Positions 27,128 through 41,085 are shown, numbered from the stretch's first letter. The stretch is 64,000 bases of DNA from Megaleporinus macrocephalus (GCA_021613375.1 CM038714.1:44970220-45034219), one strand, 5' to 3'. Translations and numbers: made by a program. Notes: generated by a model from the sequence alone, not told the origin.

Positions 27128-27444
27128 GGGCGGCACGGTGGTGTAGTGGTTAGCAGTGTTACCTCTTAGCAGGCTGATCGGGGTTGGATTCCTGGTCTGG
27201 GCTGTTCTGGGTGTGCATGTTCTCCCCGTGCCTGAGTGGGTTTCCTCCGGGTACTCCGGTTTCCTCCCCCAGTCCATGTTAGGTTAAATGGTCACTCTAA
27301 ATGGTCTGTTGGTGTGAATGTGTGCATAAGTGTGTGTTGGCCATGTGATGGACTGGCGACCCTTTCTTCGCCCGATGACTCTGGGATTGGCTCCAGCCCC
27401 GTGTGACCCTGACTAGCTGGATAAAGTGGAAGATAATGGATGGA
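27128..27444 (+). mobile_element. tRNA-derived SINE (V-SINE/DANA-like)
   Basis: Begins GGGCGGCACGGTGGTGTAGT with an A-box-like TGGTGTAGTGG and a B-box-like GGTTGGATTCC, the internal RNA polymerase III promoter of a tRNA head. The body has the typical 'catgttctccccgtg' and 'gggtttcctccgggtactcc' blocks and ends near 'ggataaagtggaagataatgg'. The second copy is at 63383-63708. Confidence 0.85.
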
Positions 27445-28695
27445 AGAAATACATAGTATTTGTCAACTAAGCTTTTCAATTTAATGTTGAAGTCTTGTGA
27501 GTGGCAGTCTTTCACAGAATGAAGACGCGGTATTATCTGGACCGGCCAAAACTATTAGTATATACATAAGTATTACAGTACATCTCATATGTGCCAACAT
27601 CTTCATTTTATAGTGTTGATTGTGGGCCTGGTCTTGCGTGCAGGTGTTTGGAATTAATGTTTACAATGACATAAAGTCAGTTAGACGGCATATAGATGTG
27701 AAAATGATCTATTGATATACTCACTTTCAAGTGTACTGAGTAATGAATAGGAACCATTACGTTTGCTCAGAATGAACAGAGCTTTGATGCCACAATGAGT
27801 GAGTAAGCTTGTGTAGCATCAGAAGTCATGCCCACTGTCTGTGGCAAGCCCTCTGTTCTGGAAAGCTGAAATGGAATTAGTGATTGAATTGTGTTAAAAG
27901 CTCTTTGTTTGTACATGAACAGCTGGTGACTATCCATCCTTGGATTTGCAGCTAATCACTTGACGCTGTCCCAATATTGTGGTACCTCCATAACATCTGC
28001 TGACACAGTTAGCTACTTGCTCATGTAGGTCTAGGACTTTTGCTGCAAACTCCACTAAGTCAGATGCATGTGGCTTTGTGCTTCCAACACTGTAGTTCAG
28101 CATGTTCTCGTGCTATCATAGTGTAATGAAAACTACTCGTCCTGTTAGCACACGCTGACTTTCACAATCATCACTGCACATTCAGAGGCAGTGCAGAACA
28201 ATCAGCTTCAGCCCTGCTTTCGTTGCACTTCAGTTGCTCCAGTCTGGGTGGTCAAGAGACGTCCCATGCCAAATTCGCGGCGGCATGGTTTTACGGGTTG
28301 TTACCTTGACAACAGTGCAACAGTTTAGTCCTTTGTGCCCTCGGGCAATTTTGAATGCCACCACTCTTTTTTTGACACGGCCATTGTATAAGAGCCCTGG
28401 AACATGGTGTGAAAACAAATATAACAGGGCAGGACGTCATGTTTCTTGCCTAATATGTCTTTATTTAAGAAAGAAATTGAAATTAAAGATTTAAAAGAGC
28501 GCCAGTGAAGGTGTATTATGGGGTCTAAGGAAGGTGCACTGTTGACTGGGGTTCAAAAATGTGGCACTGATCTAGAGCTTAACTAGCTATCTAAGTACAG
28601 AGAGCATGATAAACATTTCTTGTTTCCCAAGTTGGCGGTGAACAATATGGCAATATTTTATCATAACTAGAACAATTTTTATGATCATAATAAAC
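27445..28695. other. Intron sequence without recognised elements
   Basis: No exon or repeat of known type seen. Short open frames near 28234-28494 on both strands have no family resemblance. Confidence 0.4.
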
Positions 28696-28699
28696 AAAA

Positions 28700-28917
28700 G
28701 GTTGATTTCTATTTTTCTACATCAATTAAATCCAGCAGCTGCCATTTACACTGTGGGCAAATGTCATGATGAATGGACCAATAGAAATGCTTTAAAATAG
28801 CTTGGAAAAAATTCTGGTTCCATTGACTTCCATTGAAAGTGAAGACAGTTTTTGGCCTCTCCTGTAAAGCTGCCATTTTAGAGATACCTGTTTTTCATTG
28901 GACAGCGGCGATATCAT
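28700..28917 (+). mobile_element. MITE family A, copy lacking its left end
   Basis: Body words 'cagctgccatttacactgtg' and 'ggaccaatagaaatgcttta' match copy 1, and the right inverted end TTTTCATTGGACAGCGGCGA is present. The left 30 bases are replaced by unrelated sequence. Confidence 0.7.
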
Positions 28918-31403
28918 GAATATGAGTAGCTGAATGTGTTCTAAAGACAACATAGTTAGCCTCCTCAGACTCCAGGATGCCAGGGTTGAAGTGAAGGGGT
29001 GTCAGTTAAAAATGGGGAGGCAGCAAATCTATATTTAATAAAACAGCAGGTGAAGTATTTTGTCTATACCTATGTCTAAGACTACTGTTTTAAAATCAAA
29101 TAATATTGTACCGTAGAGTACACTTATTTCACAGCAGGAGTGGAATCAGTGTTAATTAGAATTAGTCCTCACATGATTTAGCTATTTGGAGCACTCGGAA
29201 GGGAGGTCTACAGAACCTAAAAAAATTAGCACTTGTGATTGATTTGAACTGCATAGAGATAACTGCTAAAATTAACAAAATAATATATAACATGATTATT
29301 CATGCTCATTAGAGGTGTTTCGCTCTCATTATTTACAACCTCAAAAAGCAAGCAAGTCTGAACCCAAGTGATGGTCTTTGTCTCTGTCTCCTTCTCTCCA
29401 TTCGGTACTGGGGACAGCAGAGCATGGACCTTATTTAAAAAGCCTAAACATGTCTGTTCCATATTTGGCAGAGAATAGATTTCAGGTGCCCCCCATTTGC
29501 CCCCCTTGTGGCAGTAGGTGTGAGTTGCGTTTAACTGAATTTTATGAATGTGTTATGTTGGAACGTGGAATAAAAATCACTGTGCTCACACTTTTTCATG
29601 ACACTCTTTAAATGTGGCACTACCAGGACATTGTGAGTTGTGTGAGACATATCGGTTGTCATGGAAATGTCTTTAAGAGTTTATCTATTTTGCCGTTAGC
29701 TGATGTTTTATTTAAAAAAACAACTAGGCTTTAAAACAAGCTATTTTATGTGTAGCACTTGATGAGCAAATAAAGTTGATTAAACTACTTAAACACTTTA
29801 CTTTCCCACAAGAAGAACTTCACTGCGAACATCACATCACATAGTGTGCTATTTCAGATTTAATACAGGGTTAGATTGGATTCTTTTTTCCCTCTGATAT
29901 CCATTTTCTGCCGACATCAGCCCGATACTGATACCCATCAATAATGATATGCCATGTCTCTTTATAAGTGTTATGACTAAACAATACTAGAAAATGTCCC
30001 GTGATAGTTTAGGTGTTTTTATTATTATATGTTATAATATTTTGGAATATTTTGGTTTAAATATTGAATATAAGCATAAAAAGCATTAAAAATGAGCATC
30101 AGTTCTGCTGTATGTATACCCCTGACTGCTATATAGCTGTGATGTAATCTATCATTAGACTCCAGTGTAAAAATTGCAATATATTGCTTTTATATAATAT
30201 GTCACAATGTATTGAACTGTAACCCCTATGATGATGATACGTAGCATAACACCAGGGTCTCATCAGTACACAACCCTACAAAATACTGTATTGTGATTAT
30301 ATTACTGCATTGCAATGTCACATGCAGCGGAATAACTTATGATCAAATCATATTTCATTTGTTTATTACGTTTGTTGCATCACATGATTTGCAGTCTTCT
30401 GCAGTATCCTTTCTGCAAAAGCCACACACGGAAGTTCAGAGAGGCCATAAGGTAATTTCTGGACTGTTATAAAGAGAAAATAACAGTTTTGTGATTTGAA
30501 AAGTAACAAACGTTGTTTTCTCAAGTTCACAGCTTACTTTGCTTGTGATTTTAAGAATTAATTTTTTTTTTGTTAATAAAACTTAAAAGTCATGATCTCA
30601 AGATAACAATCCAGAAAATGACAGCTACCTCTTGGCCTCTTTGGACATCTGTATTATCATGACACTGATTAGCGAACCATGTGTTATGCGGACCTAAGAA
30701 ATGTTGATGTGGTTTATTAAACTTGAGCTTTAAAACTTTTTAATATAGATGCACCAACATTGGCAACACAACATTGTAACTTATCTGTTAGTGTCTACAC
30801 TTACCTGGTTTAATAATACAGACAAATATAACACTTTCTGCACTAAAATAAATAACATGTTCATATTTCAGCTGTTATTAACTTTTGTGAAAGTGTAGGT
30901 TCTGTAGCTCTACAAGTGGACGTTGAAGTGTGAGAAAGGATCAACTTCTAGAAAAGTGCTGTGGAGATTCATTTTGATGTCTTCATTCTCCCCAGTCTTG
31001 AGGCCAGCGCTGTTGGTGCAGCTTTACGTTTTTGCCTGTGTTTGGCATAGGCAGGTGAGATGTAGTGATGACGCCCCATTGGCCAGCTCCCTCCGTTTCT
31101 GCTCCAAAACGAAGCCTTTCATCCCTGCAGCACACCCACTGCGGCTTTGATCTCGCCTCTTCAACATGCACTTGAGGAACAGAGCGAAAGCCCTCATTCT
31201 GAAAGGAAGGACTAAATAGACTGAGGACTGAAGGGGGGAGTGGAAAAAGAGAGAGAGAGAGAGAGAGAGTAGAGTAGGGAGGGACGGAAACCTGCATCAG
31301 GAAGCATCATCTGGGCAGTGGAAATGGAAGCTAAATGTATACAATCATCAAATCATGGTTAGAAATGACTGTCAGTCTATCAGCATTTATCGCCATACCA
31401 ACC
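28918..31403. other. Intron sequence, mostly AT-rich
   Basis: No exon recognised. A GC-richer patch at about 30990-31150 has a CRE half-site and an inverted CCAAT box (TGACGCCCCATTGG) and could be a minor regulatory element. A pure GA run lies at 31249-31269. Confidence 0.35.
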
Positions 31404-31775
31404 ACTGAGTGTCTGTTGTATTAGAAACACCTACCATATAGGTGCGCTTTGTAGGTGTACAGTTACTGACTGTACCCCATCTGCTGCACAGTTTCTTAGC
31501 CCCACTGTGAACACCATCCATCAATAGTAAAGGACTGGACCACCGCTGAGCAGATATTATTTGACTGAGTGGCCTTTCTCAGCACAGCAAGCTGGTACGT
31601 ATGATGCTGTCATAAAATTAACATCCACAATGCCTCATAGAGTTGTATGCAAAAGTGTAGGCTACTGATGAACTGGGCAAAAGGGGGCAAAGAAAGTAGA
31701 CAGAGAACTACAAAGTGCTCCTATGTTGCAGTGGAAATGATAAAATTAACAATAAGTGTGCATACAGGATAGATA
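31404..31775. mobile_element. Second copy of the otophysan-type repeat seen in acot8 intron 2
   Basis: Starts 'gagtgtctgttgtattagaa' with 'cacctaccatataggtgc', and later has 'gaactacaaagtgctcctat', the same words as in the 21716-22705 element. Rearranged and non-coding. Confidence 0.5.
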
Positions 31776-32679
31776 AGTGGCTGGACGGTGCATGTAAATA
31801 CCATCTGCTCTGACGGGTTGCTCTGGATTGTGTCTTATTCAAAGAGCACTCCGGGCTGAAACACTAATTTATCTAGAATGGGTGGGGCTAGACTGCTGTA
31901 GGCTGAAAATACAAAGGTATAGACACCCCTAGTCAAATGACATGTTGGGTTGATTAAGTGGGAATAATAAAAAGTAAGCCCACAAAGTGCACCTCAATAG
32001 TAGCTGATTTTGATAAAACGACCGGTGACCAGACACTAATAAACTGCCGTTCTTTTTTGTTTTTCCTCTGTGTGTCAATGATTAAGTAACAAGAGCTTTT
32101 AAAAAATGAGACCACCTGCTTTAACAAACTTCAACAGATACATACTGTAAATATACATGTACATACATGTAAATATAAAGTGCCACTAACACAGGAAATG
32201 AAAGACAGTCATGGCGAATGATTGAAAAAGACATGTGTTCCAGCTCACAGCTGACATCCAGACGCATGTCCTCTCCATCTGTCAGCATATAGGAGTTAAT
32301 GTCGAGTTTAGCTTCCACAGCCTGGACGCTTCTGCCAGCGACAGATCCACACAGCAGGGCTCACATTGTTCCAGTGTGCTGCTCACTGGACTGGACGAAG
32401 CGGTGACTCATGCCTTTCTCTCGTAGGTCAGTGAAGCAGTACCTTCTATGGACTGAGCAGCCAATGTTACTAACTTTCACATGGCCTCAATTACAGCACA
32501 GTCCGCCACTGTCACACACTAATCATTAGATTTAAGCCTCCTGAATAGTTTTGATGCTCACCCGTGTTGAAGGCCTGGCATAGGCTGTGCTTTTCTATTC
32601 CCACTTATTTCTTTTTACTTTTACTTACAAGAAACAAGCCAGAGTAATTAACCCAGAGGTAAATGTGAGTAGTGTTAGC

Positions 32680-33000
32680 AAGCTAGATAATTTTCAGCAG
32701 TAGCCCTCGAGGCCTGATTCTCATCAGTGTGGTAAGTAAATGTGTCAGTGTTTTTTCATCTATAGTCCAAGAAGCTTAGTATTCATCGGTGCAGTAGAAA
32801 GACAATGTGCCAGTCTTAGCAAACTGGCAAATGTTCAGCTGTATTCCCTGAGGCCTATTTAGCAGTGCTGTAGAAAGAAACGGTGCCAGTGTTATTAACT
32901 GGCTAATTTTCAACTGTAGTCCCCGCGGTCTGGTAGTCACCAGTGCTGTGGAGAGTTCTGTGCCAGTAGTAGCAAACTGCTTTAAGTTCAGCTAGTCCCT
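32680..33000 (+). repeat. Degenerate minisatellite, about 80-base unit
   Basis: Four to five diverged units share 'ttcagctgtagtccccgagg', 'cagtgctgtagaaag' and 'tgccagtgttagcaaactgg'. A stray unit occurs near 33645-33700. Confidence 0.65.
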
Positions 33001-33060
33001 GACAACTTGTAACCTATAGTTTGTGCGTGTTTATTCACATACTCATTTATCACTCATACA

Positions 33061-33535
33061 CAGTCGCGTCACATGATTATGACTACCAGCTATTATCCAG
33101 AGTAACTGCCGTATACAGCACGGACAGCAGCTAGACAGACTTGGAGTGACTCACAGGTATCTGGAGTTATGCTGACCCCACTGCATCCCACAGCTGCTGG
33201 AGAGCACGTGGGGGAGGATCCATAGAGCAAACTCGGTCATACAGATGCTCAGTTGGGTTCAAATCTGTGGAATTAAGGGTTCAGGGTAGTACTTGGAAGT
33301 CTTGGTAAGCTCTTCCAACCAATGTGGGACATTTCTAGCTGTGTGATCCACCACACCCCCAAGAGAAGACAATCAGCATTTATGGGTGTACGTGATCTGC
33401 AAGGATGGGTTCATATCCAAATTGGTTGAAAGTGCCTTCCACATGGTATAAGTGGGCCCAAAGAATGCCACGAGAACATTCCCCAGACCAGAACACTGCC
33501 ATTAACATGCTGCCGCCATCCAAAGTAAGAAATGG
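33061..33535 (-). mobile_element. Interspersed repeat, possibly a Tc1-like transposon remnant
   Basis: The text 'gtgccttccacatggtataagtgggccc' and 'gttgggttcaaatctgtggaatta' is familiar from a widespread fish repeat. A minus-strand frame reads GSVLVWGMFSWHSLGPLIP, which resembles the VWG-(M/C)FSW-x-LGPL segment of Tc1 transposases. Interrupted and inactive. Confidence 0.5.
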
Positions 33536-34575
33536 TCATAATAGTACTAAATAAATAAATAACATAATAAATGACTCGACTGTGTGAAAACAAACATTAA
33601 TTAATCCTGTGTATAAGTTAGCGAACATCGGTAAATGTGATTTGTACGTGTACTAGCTAATTTTAGCTGTAATCCACAAGCATCGACAAGCCCCAGTAAT
33701 TTAAAATATGTTTTTCTGTATATCTATATAAGCTTTATTTATTATTTTCCTTTATATTATTTTCAGATCAAGGGCAGCACATTGTTCAACATATTAATTA
33801 CCCAATGCCTGATGTTATAAACCATTCACAGTGCAAGTAAACAAAGCAAAGAACAGTTCGGATACAGACAAGCAATTTTTTTCAAGAAATACAACACATG
33901 TGGTGGATTCTTCACTGTGTTCAGCATTGCAGCTTAGCACTGCTGCTGGGGTGGGTGTTGGGAATTTGCATTTTATAAGCTGATCTGAGCAAAGCTTGGC
34001 GGTTTTGTGCAAATTGTCAAGCACAGTGACTTGGAGCGCAGAAACAGGTCCAAGATCAGTGTTCAAAAAGGAGGTCTCACTGCTTCCAGTGCAGCTCCAG
34101 GGCTTCTTTACCCGGATTACTCACCTCCCCCCATTTTCCAGCTGATCCGGTTGAAATAAGCCACTGTGCTCACACATCAAAGGCACCCCGTTCATTTACA
34201 TTTTGGGCTTTGCTGTCTCATTCAATGGCTAGAAATCTCAGGTACCGAATTCACATACAGTACCCTGAGCTGGTCGATTAGAGGTAAAAACTATGACTTG
34301 AACAGGCCTATTTTCTAATGGCTGACATTCATGTTATTCATCAGGCCTCTATATTTAGGAATTGCATGAATATTCAGAGTGGTGATAAATTGGTAGCATT
34401 TTAAGGAGAGCACAGAATAACGTGAAACAGGGCTGCCTTACATTTAAGAAGAAATCTAGTTATGGCTTTTGTGTAACAGCCCTAATCTTACATGTCCCAG
34501 ACAAATGTAACTTGGATTAATAGATTAAAGCATAAGTACTGTACTGACGGCATTTATGTAAGAACTATATTGTTT
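33536..34575. other. Intron sequence without recognised elements
   Basis: No exon seen. A stray minisatellite unit lies near 33650; otherwise nothing distinctive. Confidence 0.35.
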
Positions 34576-34705
34576 CTGTCCAAAGAAAATGAATCTCAAT
34601 TTTTGTCAGTTTTCTGCATCATTTGAAGGCAGCAGCTTCTGTTTACATTGTGAAAATTCATGATTAGTGGATCAATAGAAATACTTCAAAATCAAAATCA
34701 GAAAT
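34576..34705 (+). mobile_element. MITE family A, diverged partial copy
   Basis: Starts CTGTCCAAAGAAAATGAATC and retains 'ttctgtttacattgtgaaaa' and 'caatagaaatacttcaaaat'. The right half is missing. Confidence 0.55.
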
Positions 34706-35211
34706 TTTGGCGCTTTGTCTACATGGGTTGCACAATATTACTCCGCATTCCAAACATAGTCCTTATAAATTGTGAGTGGGCCTAAACTGCTAAAACTGTA
34801 TGCAAATGTTTGTGAACCCCTGGCAAAATTATAAACACAACCTCTACAGCAAACTAAATACACTTTTTTATATTTTATATTTGATACATTAAAAAAAAAC
34901 ATACCTAAATCTCCGGGTACGGCCGCCAATCCAAGTTAAGGATGTTATTGGACTAATAGGTTGTTAAGACACTCTTGCTCAATTGTGATGCACAGCTGAA
35001 AAACATTCTACTAATAAGTGAGAATAAAAGGGAACAACATTCTAGGTTAGTTTAGTATCTGAAGCTTCAGCAGTTGATGGCTTGCTGACCGACACAAAAT
35101 GACCAGAAAGAAACAAGTTTCTTTAGAGACCCGTCAGTCCATTGTTGTGTTAAGGAAGAAGATACTCCATTGAAAACAAGAACATTTCACTGTGATCCCA
35201 AACTAGTACTA

Positions 35212-35212
<1 letters not shown>

Positions 35213-35263
<51 letters not shown>
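35213..35263. repeat. Dinucleotide microsatellite (TA)n
   Basis: About 25 uninterrupted TA units. Confidence 0.95.
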
Positions 35264-35266
<3 letters not shown>

Positions 35267-35329
35267 ACAGGATTTGCAAATATTTGTGTCTAGCCATTAG
35301 TCTTTCAGTTCTTGTTCTCTGGTTTATCT

Positions 35330-35705
35330 AGACGTTGTTTTGCATACTTCAGATGTTGAGTTTTTTCATGAGGCCTCTTCTATTAAGGTTTTCGTTTGAT
35401 GGTTCCTCCATGCAGATCATGTTTGTGCACACATTACCACTCCTGGATCAGCTAAACCTTTCTATTCGTCCATTGTTGTTATATGTTTAGGTTTGCCTTT
35501 ATGGCCAGCATACAAGCAGTTCTATGTGAGCGTTTTCTTGTTCTTCCAGGTTGCCTTGACTTCCACAGTTTCCCTCAACTGCCATTTCTTAATGACATTT
35601 CAGACAGGGGAAATTGTGAGACTGTTTTATTGCCGTCCCTGTTTTGTAGGAGTCAGTAAGCTTCAATTTCAGATCCATAGCCAGTTCCTCAAAGGAGCCC
35701 ATGTG
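35330..35705 (-). mobile_element. Tc1-like transposase N-terminal remnant
   Basis: The minus strand from 35700 downwards reads MGSFEELAMDLKLKLTDS and later the equivalent of KKWQLTG... in broken frames. This corresponds to the helix-turn-helix start of Tc1-like transposases (MGSSKQL-type in fishes). Stops and shifts make it inactive. Confidence 0.5.
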
Positions 35706-36559
35706 TGGCGAGTGAAAGCTTGATGAGTCAGATAATTTATTTATTTAATCAATGGACAATTCCTAATGACATTTCCTGACCTACCTAACTAGTTCAAACA
35801 GACTAGTCATTTAAGGCTTAAAGGGTTAATTAAATTCAAGCTTTTACACATATCCTTTACTATGTTTTAAGTTTAATACCAGCAGCAAAAACAAGGGCCT
35901 TAGTTTGAATTTACAGATACCCTGCAAGTGTTATGCAGTGTTTGTATATCCAGGAAAGTGTCTTGTGATTTGTATTTTGGATTCATACCTGTCTGATTCT
36001 TGTTAGCTGCAAATGCTTAGGCTGGTTGTGTGTTATGAATATCAATGTTTTTTTCTTCCCTCAGTGAAATTTGGCAGGCTGTGATGAGATTCCTCCAGTC
36101 AAACCTGTAGCCCAAACACTGTGTCAGCAGCAAAAATCTAGGCCTTGTCATTGCTGATTGCCTCTAATGCATGAGCAGGCACGCTGTCTTGGCTGGCATC
36201 ATTACAGAGTCTCTGTGAGGCCTAGAAGCCAATAAAAAGCAGGTCACGTATACAGTGCATTTCATATGCAGCAAGAGTCTCCATCTTACAGTGCTGATCG
36301 TGGGAAATCTCTTCCCACAGTCCTGCCAGCCCGGTCATACTGGGCCAGCACCATTGTTCAAATGTTATTTATAATAATATACATGCAATTTAAAGCAAAT
36401 TTAGTTGCAGATCAATGCGTACAATTATTTTAATATGCTAATCTTGTACAACATCAGTTTCTAGTAAGTCTAAGATATACTGTATATTGTAGGGAATAAT
36501 GTTACTATACATATTAACATCCAGCATGCCTTATAGAGTTGCATACAAAAGTTTAAGCA

Positions 36560-36665
36560 TCCATGGTCAAATGACAATTGAAGAACAGGGTGAAAGGGGC
36601 CCAACAAAGTATGAAGAGAAACAGATAGACTACAGTCTGCGTAGTGTAGATCTACAAAAGTTTGG
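36560..36665. repeat. Fragment of the otophysan-type repeat
   Basis: 'gaacagggtgaaaggggccc' and 'gaaacagatagactacagtc' match the right part of the element in acot8 intron 2. Confidence 0.55.
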
Positions 36666-36696
36666 GGAAAATATCCAATTTTATATCCAATTCCAA

Positions 36697-36898
36697 TTTT
36701 TACATTTATGGCAGACGCTCTTATAACTTATGACTTATGACTGACTTACAGTTTCCATGTACACAGGAAGGCTAAAAGTTGGTGTTGGGAGTCTTGTCCA
36801 AGAAGTCTTATTGGTAGAATGTAGGATGTCTGCGGAAATCAAACCCCATTCTACAGCGTGGAGGCCAGCGGTGTAACCCACTACACTATACCAGCCGT
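36697..36898 (-). mobile_element. SINE of a second type, minus strand
   Basis: The reverse complement begins GGCTGGTATAGTGTAGTGGG, a tRNA-like head. It continues with a body that ends 'agagcgtctgccataaatgt', the 3' module shared by many teleost SINEs. The head differs from the V-SINE-like copies. Confidence 0.65.
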
Positions 36899-38159
36899 TA
36901 ATATTATGACTAATGTTGCAACTGCAATTTAAATTGTGATTATTTTCTGGAAATCAAGGGACAGCTTGTTTTTTGGCCAAATAGATCAGAATAGGTGTGG
37001 TTTCCCCAAGGTTGGTTTCCCTCTCATTGGTCTAACTCATCTAGGCAGTTCACACACTCTTTGTTATTAGGTTAGATTTTTCCACTTAAGCATTGTTGAT
37101 AAACAGCTGCAGTTGTTGTGGTTCAGTGTAATTGACCTCTACTTTGATTGGCTGCTCTATATCTAAGAGCAGCCTGAGCTGAAAAAGTCCTTATAACTTT
37201 ATATTAAATGTATGGGCTAAATGGTTGTTAGTTAAATAGACAAATGTACAGTCATGTGTAGAATCTTGGTCAAATAACATGTTTTTCAGTGAACGCTTCT
37301 TCACCAGACATATATGGGAATGTAAAATGCACATTTTATTGTTTTTTTTTCCAGTATGTTAAGCTCAGTAAAAGGAAATTGTGTGTTATGTGTTGTTTAT
37401 ACAAACAACTGTAAACAGATACTTACAGCATATTGCTTCATAACTTATTGTTATTCCCAAATACTGAATTGTATTAACATGGTATTTTTATGACTAAGGT
37501 ATTATAGTATGTAAAATAACAAAAATATTAATATTACAAGTAATTTTAAACAATAGTGTATCTATCACAACTGAACATACAAGGCCAAGTTTAAAACAAG
37601 AGTACAGTACAGCGCTTTTCTCTGTGCCTCGTCAGGACTATTGAAAATGACCTGCTCTAAAAACACTACCCTGGGCTGAGAGCTGGGCCACCTGCCTGCC
37701 TGCTCCCCTGACGCCTGAGAAAATGCAGTTAAAGATGGAGGTTAAAAGACAAGAAGCGCTGCCAACAATATCTGTCGGGTTTGAAAAATGTCCTTGCAGG
37801 AGCAAGAACATGAATTACAATGGAAACAATGGAAAACCGCAAAAGCAATGTGCTGCATCTGCATACTTACCTCTCGCCCCGTCCCATATGGATTTGTTCC
37901 TTGAATGTTCTGCTTTATCTGAATTAGAGAGAAGCTGGCAGTCAAATTCATTGACCCTTGAAGGGAATGTGAAGGCTAGGTGTGTAAATCTCTGACCTCA
38001 TAATGAACTGACTCATTGATTCCTTAGACAATCAATCAATACATCAAGTAATTTTAGCTACTTACTTTACTGATTTAATTTAATTATTAGAGTTAGTTTT
38101 AACAATAAACTGAATACAAGAGAGCGAGGTTGGTTGGGACAGTTTTCAGTCATATATCT
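36899..38159. other. Intron sequence, possible conserved non-coding block
   Basis: No exon supported. The part at about 37690-38000 has balanced composition and no repeat character, unlike its surroundings. It could be conserved non-coding DNA, but this cannot be tested here. Confidence 0.3.
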
Positions 38160-38870
38160 ATTGCATACCTTTACAAAAAAGAAGTTTATTCAAGTGTACC
38201 ATTAGTTTACTTCTTTTTAACTAAAAGGAAGTGAGTATGCTTTCAGTTTACTTTTTATGTACTTCTCAGTGATATACTATACTATACTATACTAAACACA
38301 GTTAGACTTAAGTATGCTTGGGTTATACTGACAAGTATAGAACAAGTATATTTGACCTTTACTTGTACTTAATCTTTTGATTGAGATAGTAGAAGTAAGT
38401 ATTCTTACTCTGCACAAAAACACATCCAGTACAATATTTATTTAAAATTTGATTTATAAAAAAATATAAAGATACAAATATGTTTCTTTATCTGAGTGTG
38501 TCTTGTTTATTTTACGTGTGTCCACTGGTGAGTAAGTAAACGTTGTTAAGTTCTATTTTAAGTAGAAAAAAACCCTTAAATCTAGTCATATACTTTAAAG
38601 TACAACAATAATATAAGCAGTAAATTATAATTATTATGTTAAGTTCACTTAAAGAAAACTTACAAGCTAGTAAACTAACAGTGAACCCTCAAGTTTATAT
38701 TTAGTGTAGCTGCAGTACAGAAGATGCAAACTAGTTGTATACTTGGTTTACTACTCTTACACTTAAATTGTACTTAAAAGTATACTTTTAAAAACTAGAA
38801 AGTGGGCCAATTTAGTCCCAAGAAGTATTAAAATAGTACATATTTATATTTTAAGTTGTTGGGTTTTCCT
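38160..38870. repeat. AT-rich interspersed repeat with 'agtatac' words
   Basis: Many scattered copies of AAGTATA, TACTTAA and GTATACTT in both orientations, plus a short (ATACT)n run near 38275. This resembles decayed non-autonomous DNA elements. No clean ends were found. Confidence 0.35.
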
Positions 38871-40860
38871 TTACAGTTGCATAGTCTAATGAATTTTTAC
38901 ACCTTAAAAACAGTCCTAAATACAAATCGCACAAGCAGAGACCATAAAACCAAATGCAGATTCATCAGAACCTTTGAGTTGTCTATTATTATTACTGTGT
39001 TGTTTGTATTTATTGTCAACACTGTTGTTGCAGTCATGTGCCCACAACACAATCTTCTTAAAACTTTGCCTACTTTCATGGGTACCTTGTCTAGAAAATG
39101 GATGTAATCTTCAGGGAATGGATGCTTCTGGCCCTCTGTAGGGCTGAATGGTCCAGAGTACGAAGAGTATCTGTTCCAGTGACATTTCCACATAGACCTG
39201 GGTCAGCACAGAACAATTACAAACCACGCTCAGTTTTCTTAGCATGGTAGAATCAAGTCAGATTCACAGATACCGCTCAGTGGGATGACTCGACAATACA
39301 GCTATTTGCTGATTAGCTCTATGTTTAAATTGTTATTCCACTGCGCCTTGCCAAAACCGAAAAACAATAAAATAGGTTAATTTATCGAATGGATGCAATG
39401 CTTGATTTTTAATTCACTATTCAATAAATGCCAAACCATTAGTCTAGCAACAGTTAAATGTTAAACAGTGCTGCTCACAAGAAGAGAGGACTTACCATTA
39501 ACTTAGCTAGCATGCTACCAAACCTCTCACCCCACACCAGGTTCAATTCTGCAGAAGCAACACAGACACAAGTTTAGATCATAATGACTCAGGTCTGAGG
39601 AAGCAATTTCAAGCATTGGGTGTAAGAGAAACAGAAAGCTAAAAACAATCCTGTTCCATGTTGTTTGGGCCTATAGTCTCTTTGCTAACTGGCTCCTTTA
39701 GTCGGCCAACAGTTCCGAACACCACATTACAGTTTCAAGTCTGTTACAGTGTGGATGATAAAAACTCCTGACACAGCAAAATCTGGTGTTTGAGTGTCTG
39801 CTGGAATGTTTTCTGTATTTAGGCTGTTAGCTGCAGCTAAACCATTTAGTTTATTTTCTGGTTCTGATTTAGCAGCACAGCAGATGGAAAAAGAAACCAT
39901 AACCAGTCGCACGAGTCTGTTCCAAAGCGAAACTGCATGCTACAACCCTGGAGCCATTTGGCTTTACAGAGGAAAAGAGTGCCTTGATTTCGATTAGTAA
40001 CTATACTGTAACAAAGTGGTGGACAGGTCCTATTACGCAGTGTAACAAATATGCTAAAAACCATAGATCAAATTATTTTTGGGGGATTTAATATTTTATA
40101 ATAGTTATATAATAAAAGATAAAAGTTTTGGAATTTGGGCCAATAAATACAAGGAAACCTTAATGAATGTAGAATCCATCCATACTTTGCTGAATATACT
40201 TTTTCTTATAATCTATTCAAACAGTACAAAAGACCTGGCTGACCACTCATATATGAATGTGTTACCTTGCATTGATGCATTTTTACAGCTTTGATGGAAG
40301 CCACTTGAACGGTGACTGCGGTAATAGTTAGACTGTGACGAAGGCACTTTGTCAGGCAGTAGTGGTTACCTGGCCACCTGGCGGGCAGTGGGGGGTGGTA
40401 ATATGCCATGTTTAGTCATGGCCAAGGTCATCTTTAATCCACACAGCCTGTCCTGGTGTCCTTTTGTACTGCTTTGGTACTTTAGCATCAGCATGACTGA
40501 GAACACTGAATGTTCTAATTCAATTATCCACAATGACAATTACCCATAATGCAAAACATATTAATGTGGATAACTCCCAGCACAGCATACTATTTTTCAT
40601 ATCTACCTTAAATATCTAATAAACCATCAACTACTGGAGGAACGAAAGAGAAGGAGACCTGCTGCAGTTTCGGTTAGAGCTAAACAATATTATTCCATAT
40701 TAATCATGAAAGTAGTCCTTGCAATACTGATGCAGCAGAAGCATGCGACATGCAAATTGAGCCTATCACAAACATTTTTGTTGTGTGCTGCAAGCATGCT
40801 GGGAATTAAATCTAAAATCTCAGAAGACACATGTAGGTTTAGTGACCATTTTGCATGGCG
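38871..40860. other. Intron sequence without recognised elements
   Basis: Several short open frames on both strands, none with family resemblance or paired splice signals. Confidence 0.35.
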
Positions 40861-40863
40861 TTG

Positions 40864-41085
40864 CTGTCCAAAGAAAAACATGTATCTTTATTTTTGCTGC
40901 TTTTGATTTTTTAATATCATCTGAACACGACAGCTGCCGTTTACATTGTGTGACAATTTTATGATAAATATACCAACAGAAATACTCCAAAATAGCTTGA
41001 AAACAATTCTGGTTCCATTGAATTACATTAAAAGTAAACACTGTGTTTGTTCTCTCCTATAAAGTTGCCGTTTTGGAGATAATAA
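40864..41085 (+). mobile_element. MITE family A, nearly complete copy
   Basis: Starts CTGTCCAAAGAAAAACATGT, has 'cagctgccgtttacattgtg' and 'ttctggttccattgaattac', and ends at 'aagttgccgttttggagata' just short of the right inverted end. Confidence 0.7.
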